From positions 310,001-374,000 of the forward strand of contig LAZY01000078.1 of the NCBI GenBank assembly GCA_001013295.1: a stretch of 64,000 nt of DNA, given 5' to 3'. A program made the position numbers and the translations under genes. The notes beneath the pieces were generated by a model that did not search any database, was not told where the DNA came from, and saw nothing but the letters and a program-made list of their open reading frames with translations. Source of the DNA: Chryseobacterium indologenes (lineage in GTDB: Bacteria > Bacteroidota > Bacteroidia > Flavobacteriales > Weeksellaceae). Shown here piece by piece: positions 8,878-16,895 of this stretch; within the stretch, counting starts at the first letter, position 1, and every line of letters begins with the position of its first letter.

Positions 8878-10374
8878 TTATTTCTTAATTATTTTAGTGG
8901 AAACAGTATTACCTTTTAAAAGATAATTCCCAGATGGGTATTCTGTAAGATCGATACGGTTGTTTCCTTTATTTAAAGTTATATTTTTAATGAGTTTACC
9001 CGTTATATCATATAAATAAACATTTTCGTTGGCCGTAGTTTCAATATTGATCACTCCTGTTGTCGGATTAGGATATGCTGCAGTTTTAATTTGTTTTGAA
9101 GTTTCAATAGTAGATAAATTGGCATTACAGTTTACGTTATAGGTATCTCCAACAATATTCAGGCCTTTGTTCACCAGCTGAGCTCTTGCCATAATGGCTT
9201 GTGGTGTAGAATAGGTTAATCCTGTTGCATCGATGCTTCCTGATGTTACTGTGGATGTTGACCATGTTGGATTATTACTTAGAGCAATCAGAAATTTATT
9301 ATAATTGGTACATGACAAAGCCGTATTTTTTAATCCGAAGGTTATTGAATTCGAATATATATTTTGAAGCTTAATGTTCCAGGTTGAAATATCCTGATCA
9401 AAATGTAAAGCACCATTAAACATCATAAAACCATAAGCGTCATTCATTCTGCTTACATCCCAGTTTCCGATTGGCTGATTAAATGATTCTGCGTTGGTAA
9501 ACATATTCTGAAAACTGGTTGCTTTACTTGTGTTCCAGTTATTAAGTGGCTGATTAAAAGATTTAGCATTAGAGAACATATAACTGAAATTAGTTACGTT
9601 ATTTGTATTCCATGAATTTAAAGGCTGGTTGAAAACTGTTGCATTCTGGAACATGGAATAGAAATTGGTTGCCGACGAGGTATTCCAGGCAGAAATATTC
9701 TGATTAAAAGCCGATGCATAAGCAAACATACTCCCAAAATCCTTTACTTTCGCTGTATTCCAGGTTCCAATATTCTGATTAAAGAGTTTTGCTCTGGTAA
9801 ACATCCCATTCATATCAGTAATGGTGCTTGTGTTCCAATTAGAAAATGAAGCGTTTCCAATCAAAGAAGAACATCCGGTGAACATTTGTGATAAATTGTT
9901 TATCTGTGACAGATTAGGAGTATCTGTAGCGGTTACATCAAGATTCGGACATTCCGAAAATCCCTGAGCGAATTGCTGAAGCCAGAGAGTGTCTCCCCAT
10001 TGACTCACTTCGAAGAGTTCCGGATTTCCACCGATAACCATATATGAGCTGCCTCTAAATCCATAAAACAATCCATTGCCATTGGATACTTTCACTTTGT
10101 AAGCGGCCTGAATGGGATTAGGGTTTAAAGATGGGCCAAAAGAAATAACAGTAAAGTTGCTGCTGCTAGAGGTTACGGAGCTCATAACTCCTTGATGTTG
10201 AGGGAATCCTACTTCTTCCCAGCTAATAGTGTAGTCGGTTCCGGTACCTCCAAAAGAGATGGCATTATCGATGGTCCCATTGATATTGGGCTTCCACAAA
10301 GTAATAAATTCAGTCTGTGCATAAGACATGGAAAATAGAAAAATAAAAATGATTACCAGTTGTTTTCTGTACAT
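8878..10374 (-). CDS. BspA-type (DUF285) surface protein with T9SS sorting tail
   Basis: A 498-residue secreted protein. A signal peptide (residues 1-19, ending MSYAQ) leads to a beta region, then about seven 25-residue repeats of the form FNQPLNxWNTxxVTxFxxMF (about residues 170-330), the DUF285 or BspA-like leucine-rich repeat. The last about 75 residues (PNPTTGVINIETTANENVYL to the terminal KIIKK) are a type A type IX secretion sorting domain, so the protein should be exported by the T9SS and attached to or released from the cell surface. BspA-like proteins elsewhere bind host or matrix proteins; that role is inferred only. A possible promoter lies at 10455. Confidence 0.9.
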   Translation of the reverse strand: MYRKQLVIIFIFLFSMSYAQTEFITLWKPNINGTIDNAISFGGTGTDYTISWEEVGFPQHQGVMSSVTSSSSNFTVISFGPSLNPNPIQAAYKVKVSNGNGLFYGFRGSSYMVIGGNPELFEVSQWGDTLWLQQFAQGFSECPNLDVTATDTPNLSQINNLSQMFTGCSSLIGNASFSNWNTSTITDMNGMFTRAKLFNQNIGTWNTAKVKDFGSMFAYASAFNQNISAWNTSSATNFYSMFQNATVFNQPLNSWNTNNVTNFSYMFSNAKSFNQPLNNWNTSKATSFQNMFTNAESFNQPIGNWDVSRMNDAYGFMMFNGALHFDQDISTWNIKLQNIYSNSITFGLKNTALSCTNYNKFLIALSNNPTWSTSTVTSGSIDATGLTYSTPQAIMARAQLVNKGLNIVGDTYNVNCNANLSTIETSKQIKTAAYPNPTTGVINIETTANENVYLYDITGKLIKNITLNKGNNRIDLTEYPSGNYLLKGNTVSTKIIKK

Positions 10375-10454
10375 AATTTAAAATTGTTTTTTCAGGTTAA
10401 AATTGGGTTTAATAAGACGGTAACTTCCCGGGGTTCTGTATCTTATCTCTAATA

Positions 10455-10488
10455 CAAAGATATAGACGCATAGCGACAGAACGTGTCG
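10455..10488 (-). promoter_or_regulatory. Candidate promoter and palindrome upstream of the BspA-type gene
   Basis: On the minus strand TATCTTTG (10455-10462) matches the Bacteroidota -7 consensus TAnnTTTG. Just upstream lies CGACA-N5-TGTCG (10474-10488), a perfect 5-bp inverted repeat where a regulator could bind. I found no good -33 TTTG. Confidence 0.4.
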
Positions 10489-10594
10489 TATTAAAATTTT
10501 ATAAGCCTTTTTTTGCTTTTTTTTTACAATGAAAATGCCCTGAAAAAGCCTTGAAATAGAATCTTAATATCTATGTATTTGTTTATTCAAATAT

Positions 10595-10805
10595 TTAAGT
10601 TGTTTAAACTTAATATAGCCACAAAAGTCACAAAAGCTTTCATTTTAAAACACTTTAGTTCACCTAAGTAAGTTTTAAAATGATTGTGTAGAAAAGTTCA
10701 CAGAAGATGAAAATCAAAGATTTTCACAAAACTTAGGTGTACTTATTGCTCATAAGATTTGACTCTGAAAAAACTTAAGTGTATAAAACTTTAAACAGCT
10801 TCATT
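10595..10805. repeat. Family 1 intergenic inverted repeat, about 210 bases
   Basis: Head TTTAAGTTGTTTAAACTTAA and tail AAACTTTAAACAGCTTCATT are imperfect inverted copies. Inside, GCCACAAAAGTCACAAAAG, ACACTTTAGTTCACCTAAG and AGTTCACAGAAGATGAAAA match the copy at 29.3 kb in order and strand. No open frame is present, so this looks like a non-autonomous, MITE-like or REP-like element. Confidence 0.75.
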
Positions 10806-10923
10806 AGAAATACAACTTATATTCTTTACTTATTGTTATACATGTGTTCAGGTCTTGCTTTTGATTATTATACAGATTCATTATATTAGCAGAAACTATA
10901 TAACCATAAAACGAAACTCATTT

Positions 10924-11316
10924 ATGCTGAACAAAGTATATTTTTCTGCTCTCTTATTCCTTTCCTTGACCCTGAATGCCCAAACTTCTTATTGCAAAGC
11001 CGCTCACATCGGTAAATTTCAGGTAGATAGCGGAGAAAGCGGAATTACTGTTATTGAAAGAAATAAGAAAACCCAAACGGAAACCAATGAAAAAATGGGC
11101 TATAAAGCAAGATATGACATCGTTTGGATCGATGACTGTCATTATGAATTGAGAAACAGGACTGTCATAAAAGGAAAATCCTGGGAAGGAAGCTCTCCTA
11201 CAGATATATTAAAGGCTGAAATCCTGAAAGTTGTCAATGGAAAAGTTTTCTTAAGACTGGGATCCAATTTTTCCGATGAAGTAATGGAATGCGAAATGAT
11301 TAAAATCAAGTCGTAA
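10924..11316 (+). CDS. Small secreted protein of unknown function
   Basis: I start at the ATG at 10924, which puts a clean signal peptide (MLNKVYFSALLFLSLTLNAQ) at the N-terminus; the longer frame from 10855 has no such sense. The mature part of about 110 residues has three cysteines (TSYCKAAHIG, IDDCHYEL, VMECEM) and alternating polar/hydrophobic strands, compatible with a small beta protein. Its terminal phrase (VNGKVFLRLGSNFSDEVMECEM) recalls DNA/RNA endonuclease-unrelated flavobacterial hypothetical proteins. No function can be named. It sits alone between repeat elements. Confidence 0.7.
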   Translation: MLNKVYFSALLFLSLTLNAQTSYCKAAHIGKFQVDSGESGITVIERNKKTQTETNEKMGYKARYDIVWIDDCHYELRNRTVIKGKSWEGSSPTDILKAEILKVVNGKVFLRLGSNFSDEVMECEMIKIKS

Positions 11317-11374
11317 TAAGGATCAGTCTCAAAAGCTGAGGGGCATAATATTGTATTTATGGAATTTAATTTAA

Positions 11375-11510
11375 TGCAAAGTTTTTAACCCCTTATCTCA
11401 TATTTTCAAGGGAGCAAAGGATGGAATCAATTTCATTGATTCTTTCTAAGCAAATGCACATCCACTAAGCTTCTTAAAATAAAACATTTGAATCCTCTTT
11501 CTTTGCGATT
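11375..11510. repeat. Family 2 intergenic repeat, copy 1
   Basis: From GCAAAGTTTTT to TTCTTTGCG, with GCAAAG/CTTTGC ends in inverted order. Internal words TATTTTCAAGGGAGC and CACTAAGCTTCTTAAAATA match a second copy at 17851-18018. It lies in the 297-base spacer between convergent genes; nothing else is seen there. Confidence 0.6.
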
Positions 11511-11558
11511 AAAAAATGACCTCTTGCTTCAATAAAAAATAAACCAATTAATTTCCAC

Positions 11559-11584
11559 AAAAAAACCGCTCTGAAAAGAGCGGT
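11559..11584 (-). terminator. Terminator of the glycine-zipper peptide gene
   Basis: ACCGCTCT/AGAGCGGT, 8-bp perfect stem with a 4-base loop; on the minus strand it is followed by seven T. It lies 30 bases after the stop at 11614. Confidence 0.85.
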
Positions 11585-11613
11585 CTGCATTTTAATTCTT
11601 TAATGTGTGCTGA

Positions 11614-11898
11614 TTAGCAAGTAGAACCACAGTTTAATAATCTGATGTGGATTACACCGTTGATTACACATTGTGTCTGACATAGAGCAGTTCCTACAAC
11701 GGTACCAACACCGCCAACTACTCCACCTACTGTAGAACCTACACCGGTAACAACACCGCCAACGATAGTTCCTACACCACCTACTACACCTCCAACTACT
11801 CCACCTAGTCCTCCTAGTAATCCTCCGATTGGGTCAAGAAGTCCTTCTCCTGAAATAGTTTTTAGCTCGTTTCTGTCCAATTTTTTTAAGTTTTTCAT
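11614..11898 (-). CDS. Double-glycine-leader peptide precursor with glycine-zipper core (bacteriocin-like)
   Basis: A 94-residue precursor. The leader MKNLKKLDRNELKTISGEG has the L[DN]RxxLKxISG form of flavobacterial bacteriocin-type leaders and resembles double-glycine leaders cut by C39-peptidase ABC exporters. The core (residues 25-70) is a run of glycine-valine repeats (GGVVGGVG, GGVVTGVG) with many GxxxG contacts, as in membrane-inserting or amyloid-like peptides. The tail has four cysteines at 73, 77, 90 and 94, able to form two disulfides. The gene stands alone with its own terminator; no exporter, maturase or immunity gene is adjacent. A second precursor with the same leader type lies at 23913. 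Antimicrobial activity is inferred, not shown. Confidence 0.8.
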   Translation of the reverse strand: MKNLKKLDRNELKTISGEGLLDPIGGLLGGLGGVVGGVVGGVGTIVGGVVTGVGSTVGGVVGGVGTVVGTALCQTQCVINGVIHIRLLNCGSTC

Positions 11899-12287
11899 AA
11901 CTATAATTTTATATGATTATTACATCACGAATATATGAATAATTATAATAACTACATATTATTTCGAATAAAATAATTAAATAATTTTATAATTTAATAT
12001 TCCATTAATATAAAGGTATTTTTATGAAAATATCATTATTGTCTATATCTGTTTGATTTTCTAAATGTTAAAAAACATAACTCAATTTGTAAAATGTGGA
12101 GTTAATATTTTGCACAAATTGCTGTTTTCATATGATTCATCTTCAAAGCCTTAAAAAACCTGTCATAATGGGAGTAAAAAGGGTTTCATCAGGCGCAAGT
12201 TGGTATCGAAAAAGTCGTCAGATTCTAAAATTTTAAAAATATCAGCTCAATTTTATCATTTCTTAAGCTAAAACCTGCCCTTATCAT
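11899..12287. other. AT-rich spacer
   Basis: Separates the divergent glycine-zipper gene and the XRE/S24 regulator. A 34-codon frame beginning at 12131 was noticed, but nothing supports it. I see no hairpin or repeat. The promoter of the next gene starts at 12288. Confidence 0.4.
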
Positions 12288-12317
12288 TGATCACGAAAAT
12301 CAAATTTTGTATTTTTG
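12288..12317 (+). promoter_or_regulatory. Bacteroidota-type promoter of the XRE/S24 gene
   Basis: TTG (12288-12290), 19 bases, then TATTTTTG (12310-12317), matching TTTG-N19-TAnnTTTG. Transcription would start a few bases before the ATG at 12335, giving a very short leader. Confidence 0.6.
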
Positions 12318-12334
12318 CTCACATACTTTTATCA

Positions 12335-13120
12335 ATGTCAATTTTTTCAAATAATATACGCTTCCTAAGAGCAGGGAGAAAACTCTCTCAACAAAACGTA
12401 GCCGATGAACTTACCATTTCCCGAGTACGGTATTCCAAATATGAAAACGGAATATCTGAGCCCCCTATCGAGCTGCTGATAAAAATCGCCAAATACTTTC
12501 ATGTAAGCATGGATCTTCTTCTGTCTGTAGATATTGAGAAGCATCCGATGGATGAAATGCTGAAACTTCCGGACAATAGAATTGTTCTTCCCGTAGCCGT
12601 AGACAACCATGGAAATGATACCATAGAAATTATTCCTCAAAAAGCATCTATGGGATACCTGGAAGGTTATAGTGATGTAGAATATATTGAAGGTCTCCAG
12701 CGTATTGCCCTTCCTTTCCTTACCAATGGTAAATACAGAGCCTTTCCTGCAGATGGAGATTCTATGCCGCCATTCAGAAGCGGTTCTTATATTGTAGGAA
12801 AATATGTAGAAGGAATCAATGAACTGAAGCCTGGGAAAACCTATGTTTTCGTCACTTTAAATGACGGAATTACCTATAAACGTTTTAAAGAAAAGAAAGA
12901 TAATGCGATCTGTGTAAGCGCAGATAATTCTTTCTATGAGCCTTATGACATTCCGTTTCAGGAAGTAGTGGAAATCTGGCAGTATGCTTCAGGAATTTTC
13001 CCGGAAGACTTTGAACCCGGAGATTATGAAAGTTATAATTTCAAAGAAATGTTCCGTGAGCTGAGACAGGACATCAGAGATCTGGACCGTAAAGTTTCAG
13101 GTCGCCGCAAAAAATCCTGA
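12335..13120 (+). CDS. XRE-family regulator with S24 (LexA-like) peptidase domain
   Basis: A 261-residue protein. I start at ATG 12335 (MSIFSNNIRFLRAGRKLSQQ), which puts the helix-turn-helix at the N-terminus and fits the promoter just upstream. Residues 6-63 form an XRE/Cro HTH (NVADELTISRVRYSKYENG). Residues about 125-215 are an S24 domain with the Ser in ADGDSM (S143) and the Lys in TYKRF (K182), the serine-lysine pair needed for self-cleavage in LexA and phage repressors. A basic, possibly helical tail follows. Such proteins repress genes until cleaved, but chromosomal flavobacterial members are also found away from prophages, as here: no phage genes are near. Targets unknown. Confidence 0.85.
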   Translation: MSIFSNNIRFLRAGRKLSQQNVADELTISRVRYSKYENGISEPPIELLIKIAKYFHVSMDLLLSVDIEKHPMDEMLKLPDNRIVLPVAVDNHGNDTIEIIPQKASMGYLEGYSDVEYIEGLQRIALPFLTNGKYRAFPADGDSMPPFRSGSYIVGKYVEGINELKPGKTYVFVTLNDGITYKRFKEKKDNAICVSADNSFYEPYDIPFQEVVEIWQYASGIFPEDFEPGDYESYNFKEMFRELRQDIRDLDRKVSGRRKKS

Positions 13121-13245
13121 TCATTCCCTATCCATTATATATAAAGACTGGTAATCTGTTGATCGCTTTCTCTTTTTACCGAAGCTTATTTTAAGCCACA
13201 GTCATAATCAGGCCTTTGCTGAATAATATCGCCTAAAATATAAAA

Positions 13246-13271
13246 AGTACCATAGCATCAGTTATGGTACT
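13246..13271. terminator. Hairpin after the XRE/S24 gene
   Basis: AGTACCATA/TATGGTACT, 9-bp perfect stem with an 8-base loop, about 125 bases after the stop and preceded by an A-run. It could end transcription from either side. Confidence 0.55.
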
Positions 13272-13345
13272 CTATCTATATGAAAGGATAGCTGGTAAGG
13301 AATGAATAATGTGTTTTTTTAAGGTCTGCAACTGATTTTCTTAAA

Positions 13346-13375
13346 GTCCATTTCCGGAAAGATCCGGAAATGGAC
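13346..13375 (-). terminator. Hairpin after the ferritin-like gene
   Basis: Perfect 13-bp stem GTCCATTTCCGGA/TCCGGAAATGGAC with loop AAGA, 28 bases past the stop at 13404. The T-run on the minus strand is weak, so it may act as a 3' stabiliser as much as a terminator. Confidence 0.65.
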
Positions 13376-13403
13376 GCACCACTTACCATCATCTCAATCA
13401 CAA

Positions 13404-14219
13404 CTAAACTATAAACAGGGAAGCAATAGTCTGTGCATCGCTGCCACTTAAAACTTCGTCATAAGCTGCCGAACCAGCCGCTGCACCAAATAAGGTTGCT
13501 GTATTATAACCTGCCTGGTTTACATTGTCTTCTCCAGCATACACCGGGTTGGTTGCTGATGGCATATTTCCTCCGACGGCAAGCTCAATCCATCCTTTAT
13601 TAGCTCTCATTCTTCTTACCTGTGAGGCATGTCTGGCTTCAACAGAGTGAATTTGAAGCGCTGCCTGAAGCACTACTTTATTAGACATTACATTTCCGGC
13701 CTGCCCTTTATAAGCTCTTACCCCGGTATCTTCAAAGGCCTGAGCAAGGATCAGAAATTGATTATAATCAGTAAATGGCATAAATTTTCCGCCGGATGTA
13801 AAATCGAAAGTAGGTTTGTTTCCAGGAGTGGTTCCCAAAGAAGTGAGGGTGCTTTTCAGGAAGCCTACATGGGCTGATTCATGTTTTGAGATTTGCATAA
13901 AAACGGTTCTGTCTCCATTAGGAATAAGTCCGGGAGTGGACAATCCTATGCTGTAATATTCATTTTCAAGATACTCCAGTACCAATGCCAGCTGTAGAGC
14001 ATCAGTAAGAGTACTTTTTAAGGCAGTACCCGTTAATGCTGTTTTTGTAGGTTCAGCTTTGGCAGAAGTAGCCATTAATGTTCCCAACCCAAGGGGTACA
14101 GCTGCCTTAGCTGCTTTTTTTCCGAATAATGATATATCCGTAATCGCTTCCAGTCTTGATGCTTCCTTGGTGAAAAATTGATCGTGAGAAAGCTTATCCA
14201 GTAATCTAAGAATATTCAT
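13404..14219 (-). CDS. Ferritin-like domain protein (Ferritin_2 type)
   Basis: A 271-residue protein. After an N-terminal helix-rich leader with an alanine/leucine stretch (GLGTLMATSAKAE, about residues 45-56, a possible export signal) comes a four-helix ferritin-like domain with acidic/histidine pairs in the helices: LEYLENEYY, KHESAHVGF, AFEDTGVRAY and HSVEARHASQVRR. These E..E, E..H patterns are the likely metal ligands. This family (PF13668-like) is linked to desiccation and oxidative-stress proteins. The gene follows a lipoprotein-type relative by 24 bases, in one operon with the fasciclin gene. Enzymatic activity is unproven. Confidence 0.85.
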   Translation of the reverse strand: MNILRLLDKLSHDQFFTKEASRLEAITDISLFGKKAAKAAVPLGLGTLMATSAKAEPTKTALTGTALKSTLTDALQLALVLEYLENEYYSIGLSTPGLIPNGDRTVFMQISKHESAHVGFLKSTLTSLGTTPGNKPTFDFTSGGKFMPFTDYNQFLILAQAFEDTGVRAYKGQAGNVMSNKVVLQAALQIHSVEARHASQVRRMRANKGWIELAVGGNMPSATNPVYAGEDNVNQAGYNTATLFGAAAGSAAYDEVLSGSDAQTIASLFIV

Positions 14220-14243
14220 AATGTAAGTTTTTAAGGTGAATGA

Positions 14244-14954
14244 TTAGTTGATGCCTCTTTCTTTCCAGGTAAAAGGAGTTTTAATGAATGCTCCGGCTGC
14301 CATTACAATATCTTTTGGTTCTTTTGCAAGATCAAGCCCGTTAGCATCTATCACATCATCTCTTGAAAAATCTGCAGATCCCGGATTGATCAGGTTTCTG
14401 ATTGCAGAAGCATGTCTGGCTTCCACTGAAACTATTTTGCCTGCAATCACAAGATAGGCAGGGTTGGAAATGTATTTTCCAGCTCCGTTATAAGCAGCAA
14501 CTCCCGTATCTTCCAAGGCTTTAGCAGTTGCCAATACCGAGTTACGGTCATTGAAATTTACATTGGGATACTGAAACTCTAGTTTTGGAAGAACATGGTC
14601 TGTAGCACCACTGATCGCTACCTTAAAAAAATCTCTGTGAATCACCTCATGATGGTAGAGATCTGTAAAAACTTCTTTTTCAATACTGGAAATCCCCGAA
14701 TAGAAATTGTTGACTACTTTTGTGTAGAAATCAGCTTCCAGCTGTTCAAGGGCATAAGCATAATTTAATACTCCTACATCTCCTGTTCCCAGATCATATT
14801 TAGACTCTTCTATAATCTGAAAATCATCATTGGTGTCGCAGCCTATTAAAGTAAGACCTGCGACAGCCAATCCTACTCCACTTAGTTTTAAAAAATTTCT
14901 TCTGCTGGTATCAAGGGTTGCTCCCTGATTAGAAACCTGAATTGGTCTTTTCAT
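14244..14954 (-). CDS. Tat-exported ferritin-like lipoprotein
   Basis: I start at ATG 14954 (MKRPIQ), which puts a twin-arginine motif SRRNFLK at residues 17-23, a hydrophobic stretch and a lipobox-like LTLIGC with Cys39. The protein should thus cross the membrane folded and become a lipoprotein. The 236-residue product then shows the same ferritin-like helices as the next gene: LEQLEADFY, HHEVIHRDFF, ALEDTGVAAY and VSVEARHASAIR. Tat export fits a protein that acquires its metal in the cytosol. It lies between a fasciclin gene (79 bases upstream) and the second ferritin-like gene. Confidence 0.85.
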   Translation of the reverse strand: MKRPIQVSNQGATLDTSRRNFLKLSGVGLAVAGLTLIGCDTNDDFQIIEESKYDLGTGDVGVLNYAYALEQLEADFYTKVVNNFYSGISSIEKEVFTDLYHHEVIHRDFFKVAISGATDHVLPKLEFQYPNVNFNDRNSVLATAKALEDTGVAAYNGAGKYISNPAYLVIAGKIVSVEARHASAIRNLINPGSADFSRDDVIDANGLDLAKEPKDIVMAAGAFIKTPFTWKERGIN

Positions 14955-15033
14955 AATAGTATTTTTTAGTGTTAGGATAAATGAGAGAAAGAAAAACAGC
15001 ATACTGAATATGCTGTTGAAATCTTACAAATTG

Positions 15034-15603
15034 TTATGGCATCAGAACCGTATCGATTACATGAATTACCCCATTAGACTGGTTTACATCAGCAATGGTT
15101 ACTTTGGCACTGTTTCCCTTAGCATCTTTTATATAAAGGTCTTTACCTTTTGTCCAGAAAGTAAGTTCTTCACCCTGTACTGTTTTCATCATACTTTTTC
15201 CGTTTCCTGCTTTCACCGCAGCCCAGATTTCCTTAGCACTGTATCTTCCGGGAAGAACATGATAAGTTAAGATAGAAGTAAGCATCGCCTTGTTTTCAGG
15301 TTTTACAAGATTTTCTACCGTTCCTTTCGGAAGTTTCGCAAAGGCAGCATCTGTAGGTGCCAATACCGTAAAAGGTCCTGTCCCCTCCAGTGTTTCTACC
15401 AATCCCGCAGCTTTTACAGCTGCTACAAGTGTTTTGTGGTCTTTGGAATTGACGGCATTCTGAATGATATTTTTGGATGGATACATCGGAGCTCCTCCTA
15501 CCATTACTGTTTTTTCTTTCATCGTTTGTGCAGTTACCTTCCCGCTAAAAGCAAATGATAGAGCGACCATTGCTAAAACTGTGATTTTTGATTGTGTGTT
15601 CAT
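15034..15603 (-). CDS. Secreted fasciclin (FAS1) domain protein
   Basis: A 189-residue protein with a signal peptide (ending FSGKVTAQ) and one FAS1 domain from about residue 45 to the end. The H1 and H2 boxes are clear: GPFTVLAPTDAAFAKL and the terminal VNQSNGVIHVIDTVLMP, with the conserved YHVLPGRY between them. FAS1 proteins act in adhesion or as secreted regulators. In mycobacteria, secreted FAS1 proteins (MPT70/MPT83) belong to the SigK/RskA regulon; here an ECF sigma/RskA-like pair lies 0.7 kb away, which supports a similar circuit. Likely first gene of an operon with the two ferritin-like genes. Confidence 0.9.
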   Translation of the reverse strand: MNTQSKITVLAMVALSFAFSGKVTAQTMKEKTVMVGGAPMYPSKNIIQNAVNSKDHKTLVAAVKAAGLVETLEGTGPFTVLAPTDAAFAKLPKGTVENLVKPENKAMLTSILTYHVLPGRYSAKEIWAAVKAGNGKSMMKTVQGEELTFWTKGKDLYIKDAKGNSAKVTIADVNQSNGVIHVIDTVLMP

Positions 15604-15718
15604 TGTGTTGATTTTTTTTAATTATGGTTAATTGTGCTTTTAATGTCATTTACGAGGTGGGTTTTATTTTGGATTGAAAAAAAATAAAATTTATTTTAAT
15701 TATCTGATTTGTAGTGTT

Positions 15719-16234
15719 TTATTTTTTATTTGGAACAAATTCAAGACAGATAGAATTCATACAAAAACGTTTTCCTGTAGGTTGGGGACCATCATCGAAA
15801 ACATGTCCCAGGTGAGAATCGCATCTTCCGCACAATACTTCAGTGCGCTCCATATGATAAGAAGAATCTTTTCTGTATCTGACACTGTTTTTACGGATAG
15901 GTTCATAAAAAGAAGGCCAGCCGCAGGTTGTAGCAAATTTTGAGGTTGAAATAAAAAGAGGATTTCCACAGACCGCGCAGTAGTAAGTTCCCTTTTCATC
16001 AAATTCATAGTATTTACCTGTAAAAGCTGTTTCTGTTGCTCCTTCCCTCGCCACCTGATAGAGTTCAGGCTTTAAAATCTTTTTCCATTCAGAATTACTT
16101 ATTTTCAGATGATTTTCAGCAGTATGGGAGTAATAAGGATTTTTAGTTTTGAAAAGCAGGTTCTGGGCATTGAATGTGCCTATAGATAGGGCAATACAAG
16201 AAATGAGTATTGCTTTAGAAATGTACTTTTTCAT
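15719..16234 (-). CDS. msrB: Exported peptide-methionine (R)-S-oxide reductase
   Basis: A 171-residue MsrB with a signal peptide (residues 1-23, ending FNAQ), so it repairs oxidised methionine outside the cytosol. Zinc-site cysteines are C86/C89 (CAVC) and C135/C138 (CGRC); the catalytic cysteine is C158 in KRFCMN; the resolving candidate is C104 in TTCGWPSF. The GHVFDDGP loop is intact. It diverges from the ECF sigma factor gene, separated by 90 bases. Extracytoplasmic methionine repair fits the oxidative-stress theme of the locus. Electron donor unknown. Confidence 0.92.
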   Translation of the reverse strand: MKKYISKAILISCIALSIGTFNAQNLLFKTKNPYYSHTAENHLKISNSEWKKILKPELYQVAREGATETAFTGKYYEFDEKGTYYCAVCGNPLFISTSKFATTCGWPSFYEPIRKNSVRYRKDSSYHMERTEVLCGRCDSHLGHVFDDGPQPTGKRFCMNSICLEFVPNKK

Positions 16235-16324
16235 TTTGAATTTTTTTAAATTATTTACTTTAAATCATGTACGATATAAAATATATTTTGGATTATACTG
16301 TGTATATGATTTATTTTATTACAT

Positions 16325-16894
16325 TTGGATAGAAAAATAAAAGCTATTAAAACAACCTATTCTGAAGACGAACTGATCGTTTTGCTAAAAGAAAAAAGCG
16401 AAAACGGTTTTCATTATCTGTATGACCACTATTCCGGTGCGTTGTACGGAATCATTCTTCGAATCGTTCAATCTAAAGAATATACAGAAGAAGTTATTCA
16501 GGATGTTTTTGTTAAAATATGGAACTCTATTCATCAGTATGATGCTTCTAAAGGGAGATTTTATACCTGGATGATCAATATTGCACGAAATACAGCAATT
16601 GATTACTTAAAATCCAAAGGGTTTCAGAACGAACTTAAAAACCAACCACTTCCGGATTTCGTATATAATACTGCAGAGCTTTCAACAGTTAACAGTACAT
16701 CCGATTATATCGGCTTTAATAATGTACTTGAAGGATTGGAAGTTGACAAGCAGGAACTTATAGATCTAGCTTACTATCAGGGATATACCCAGAATGAAAT
16801 ATCCGAAAAACTGAAGATACCGCTGGGAACGGTAAAAACGAAAATGCGGAATGCACTGATGAAATTAAAAGATTTGCTAAAAGACTACCAATAA
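16325..16894 (+). CDS. ECF-type RNA polymerase sigma factor (SigK-like)
   Basis: A 189-residue sigma-70 protein with region 2 (about 25-95: EYTEEVIQDVFVKIWNSI, then GRFYTWMINIARNTAIDYL) and region 4 (about 135-185: GYTQNEISEKLKIPLGTVKT), and nothing else, as in the ECF group. I see no ATG that could serve, so I use the TTG at 16325 (MDRKIKAIKTTYSEDE); a rare start would keep its level low. The next gene, one base beyond the stop, is its likely anti-sigma factor. Target promoters were not identified. Confidence 0.9.
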   Translation: MDRKIKAIKTTYSEDELIVLLKEKSENGFHYLYDHYSGALYGIILRIVQSKEYTEEVIQDVFVKIWNSIHQYDASKGRFYTWMINIARNTAIDYLKSKGFQNELKNQPLPDFVYNTAELSTVNSTSDYIGFNNVLEGLEVDKQELIDLAYYQGYTQNEISEKLKIPLGTVKTKMRNALMKLKDLLKDYQ

Positions 16895-16895
16895 A

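Noticed and set aside
12131..12235. 34-codon plus-strand frame before the XRE/S24 promoter
   Set aside because: No promoter, no terminator and no codon bias; likely chance.
12335..13120. Prophage repressor and prophage region
   Set aside because: The S24 regulator has no phage genes, integrase or attachment repeats around it.
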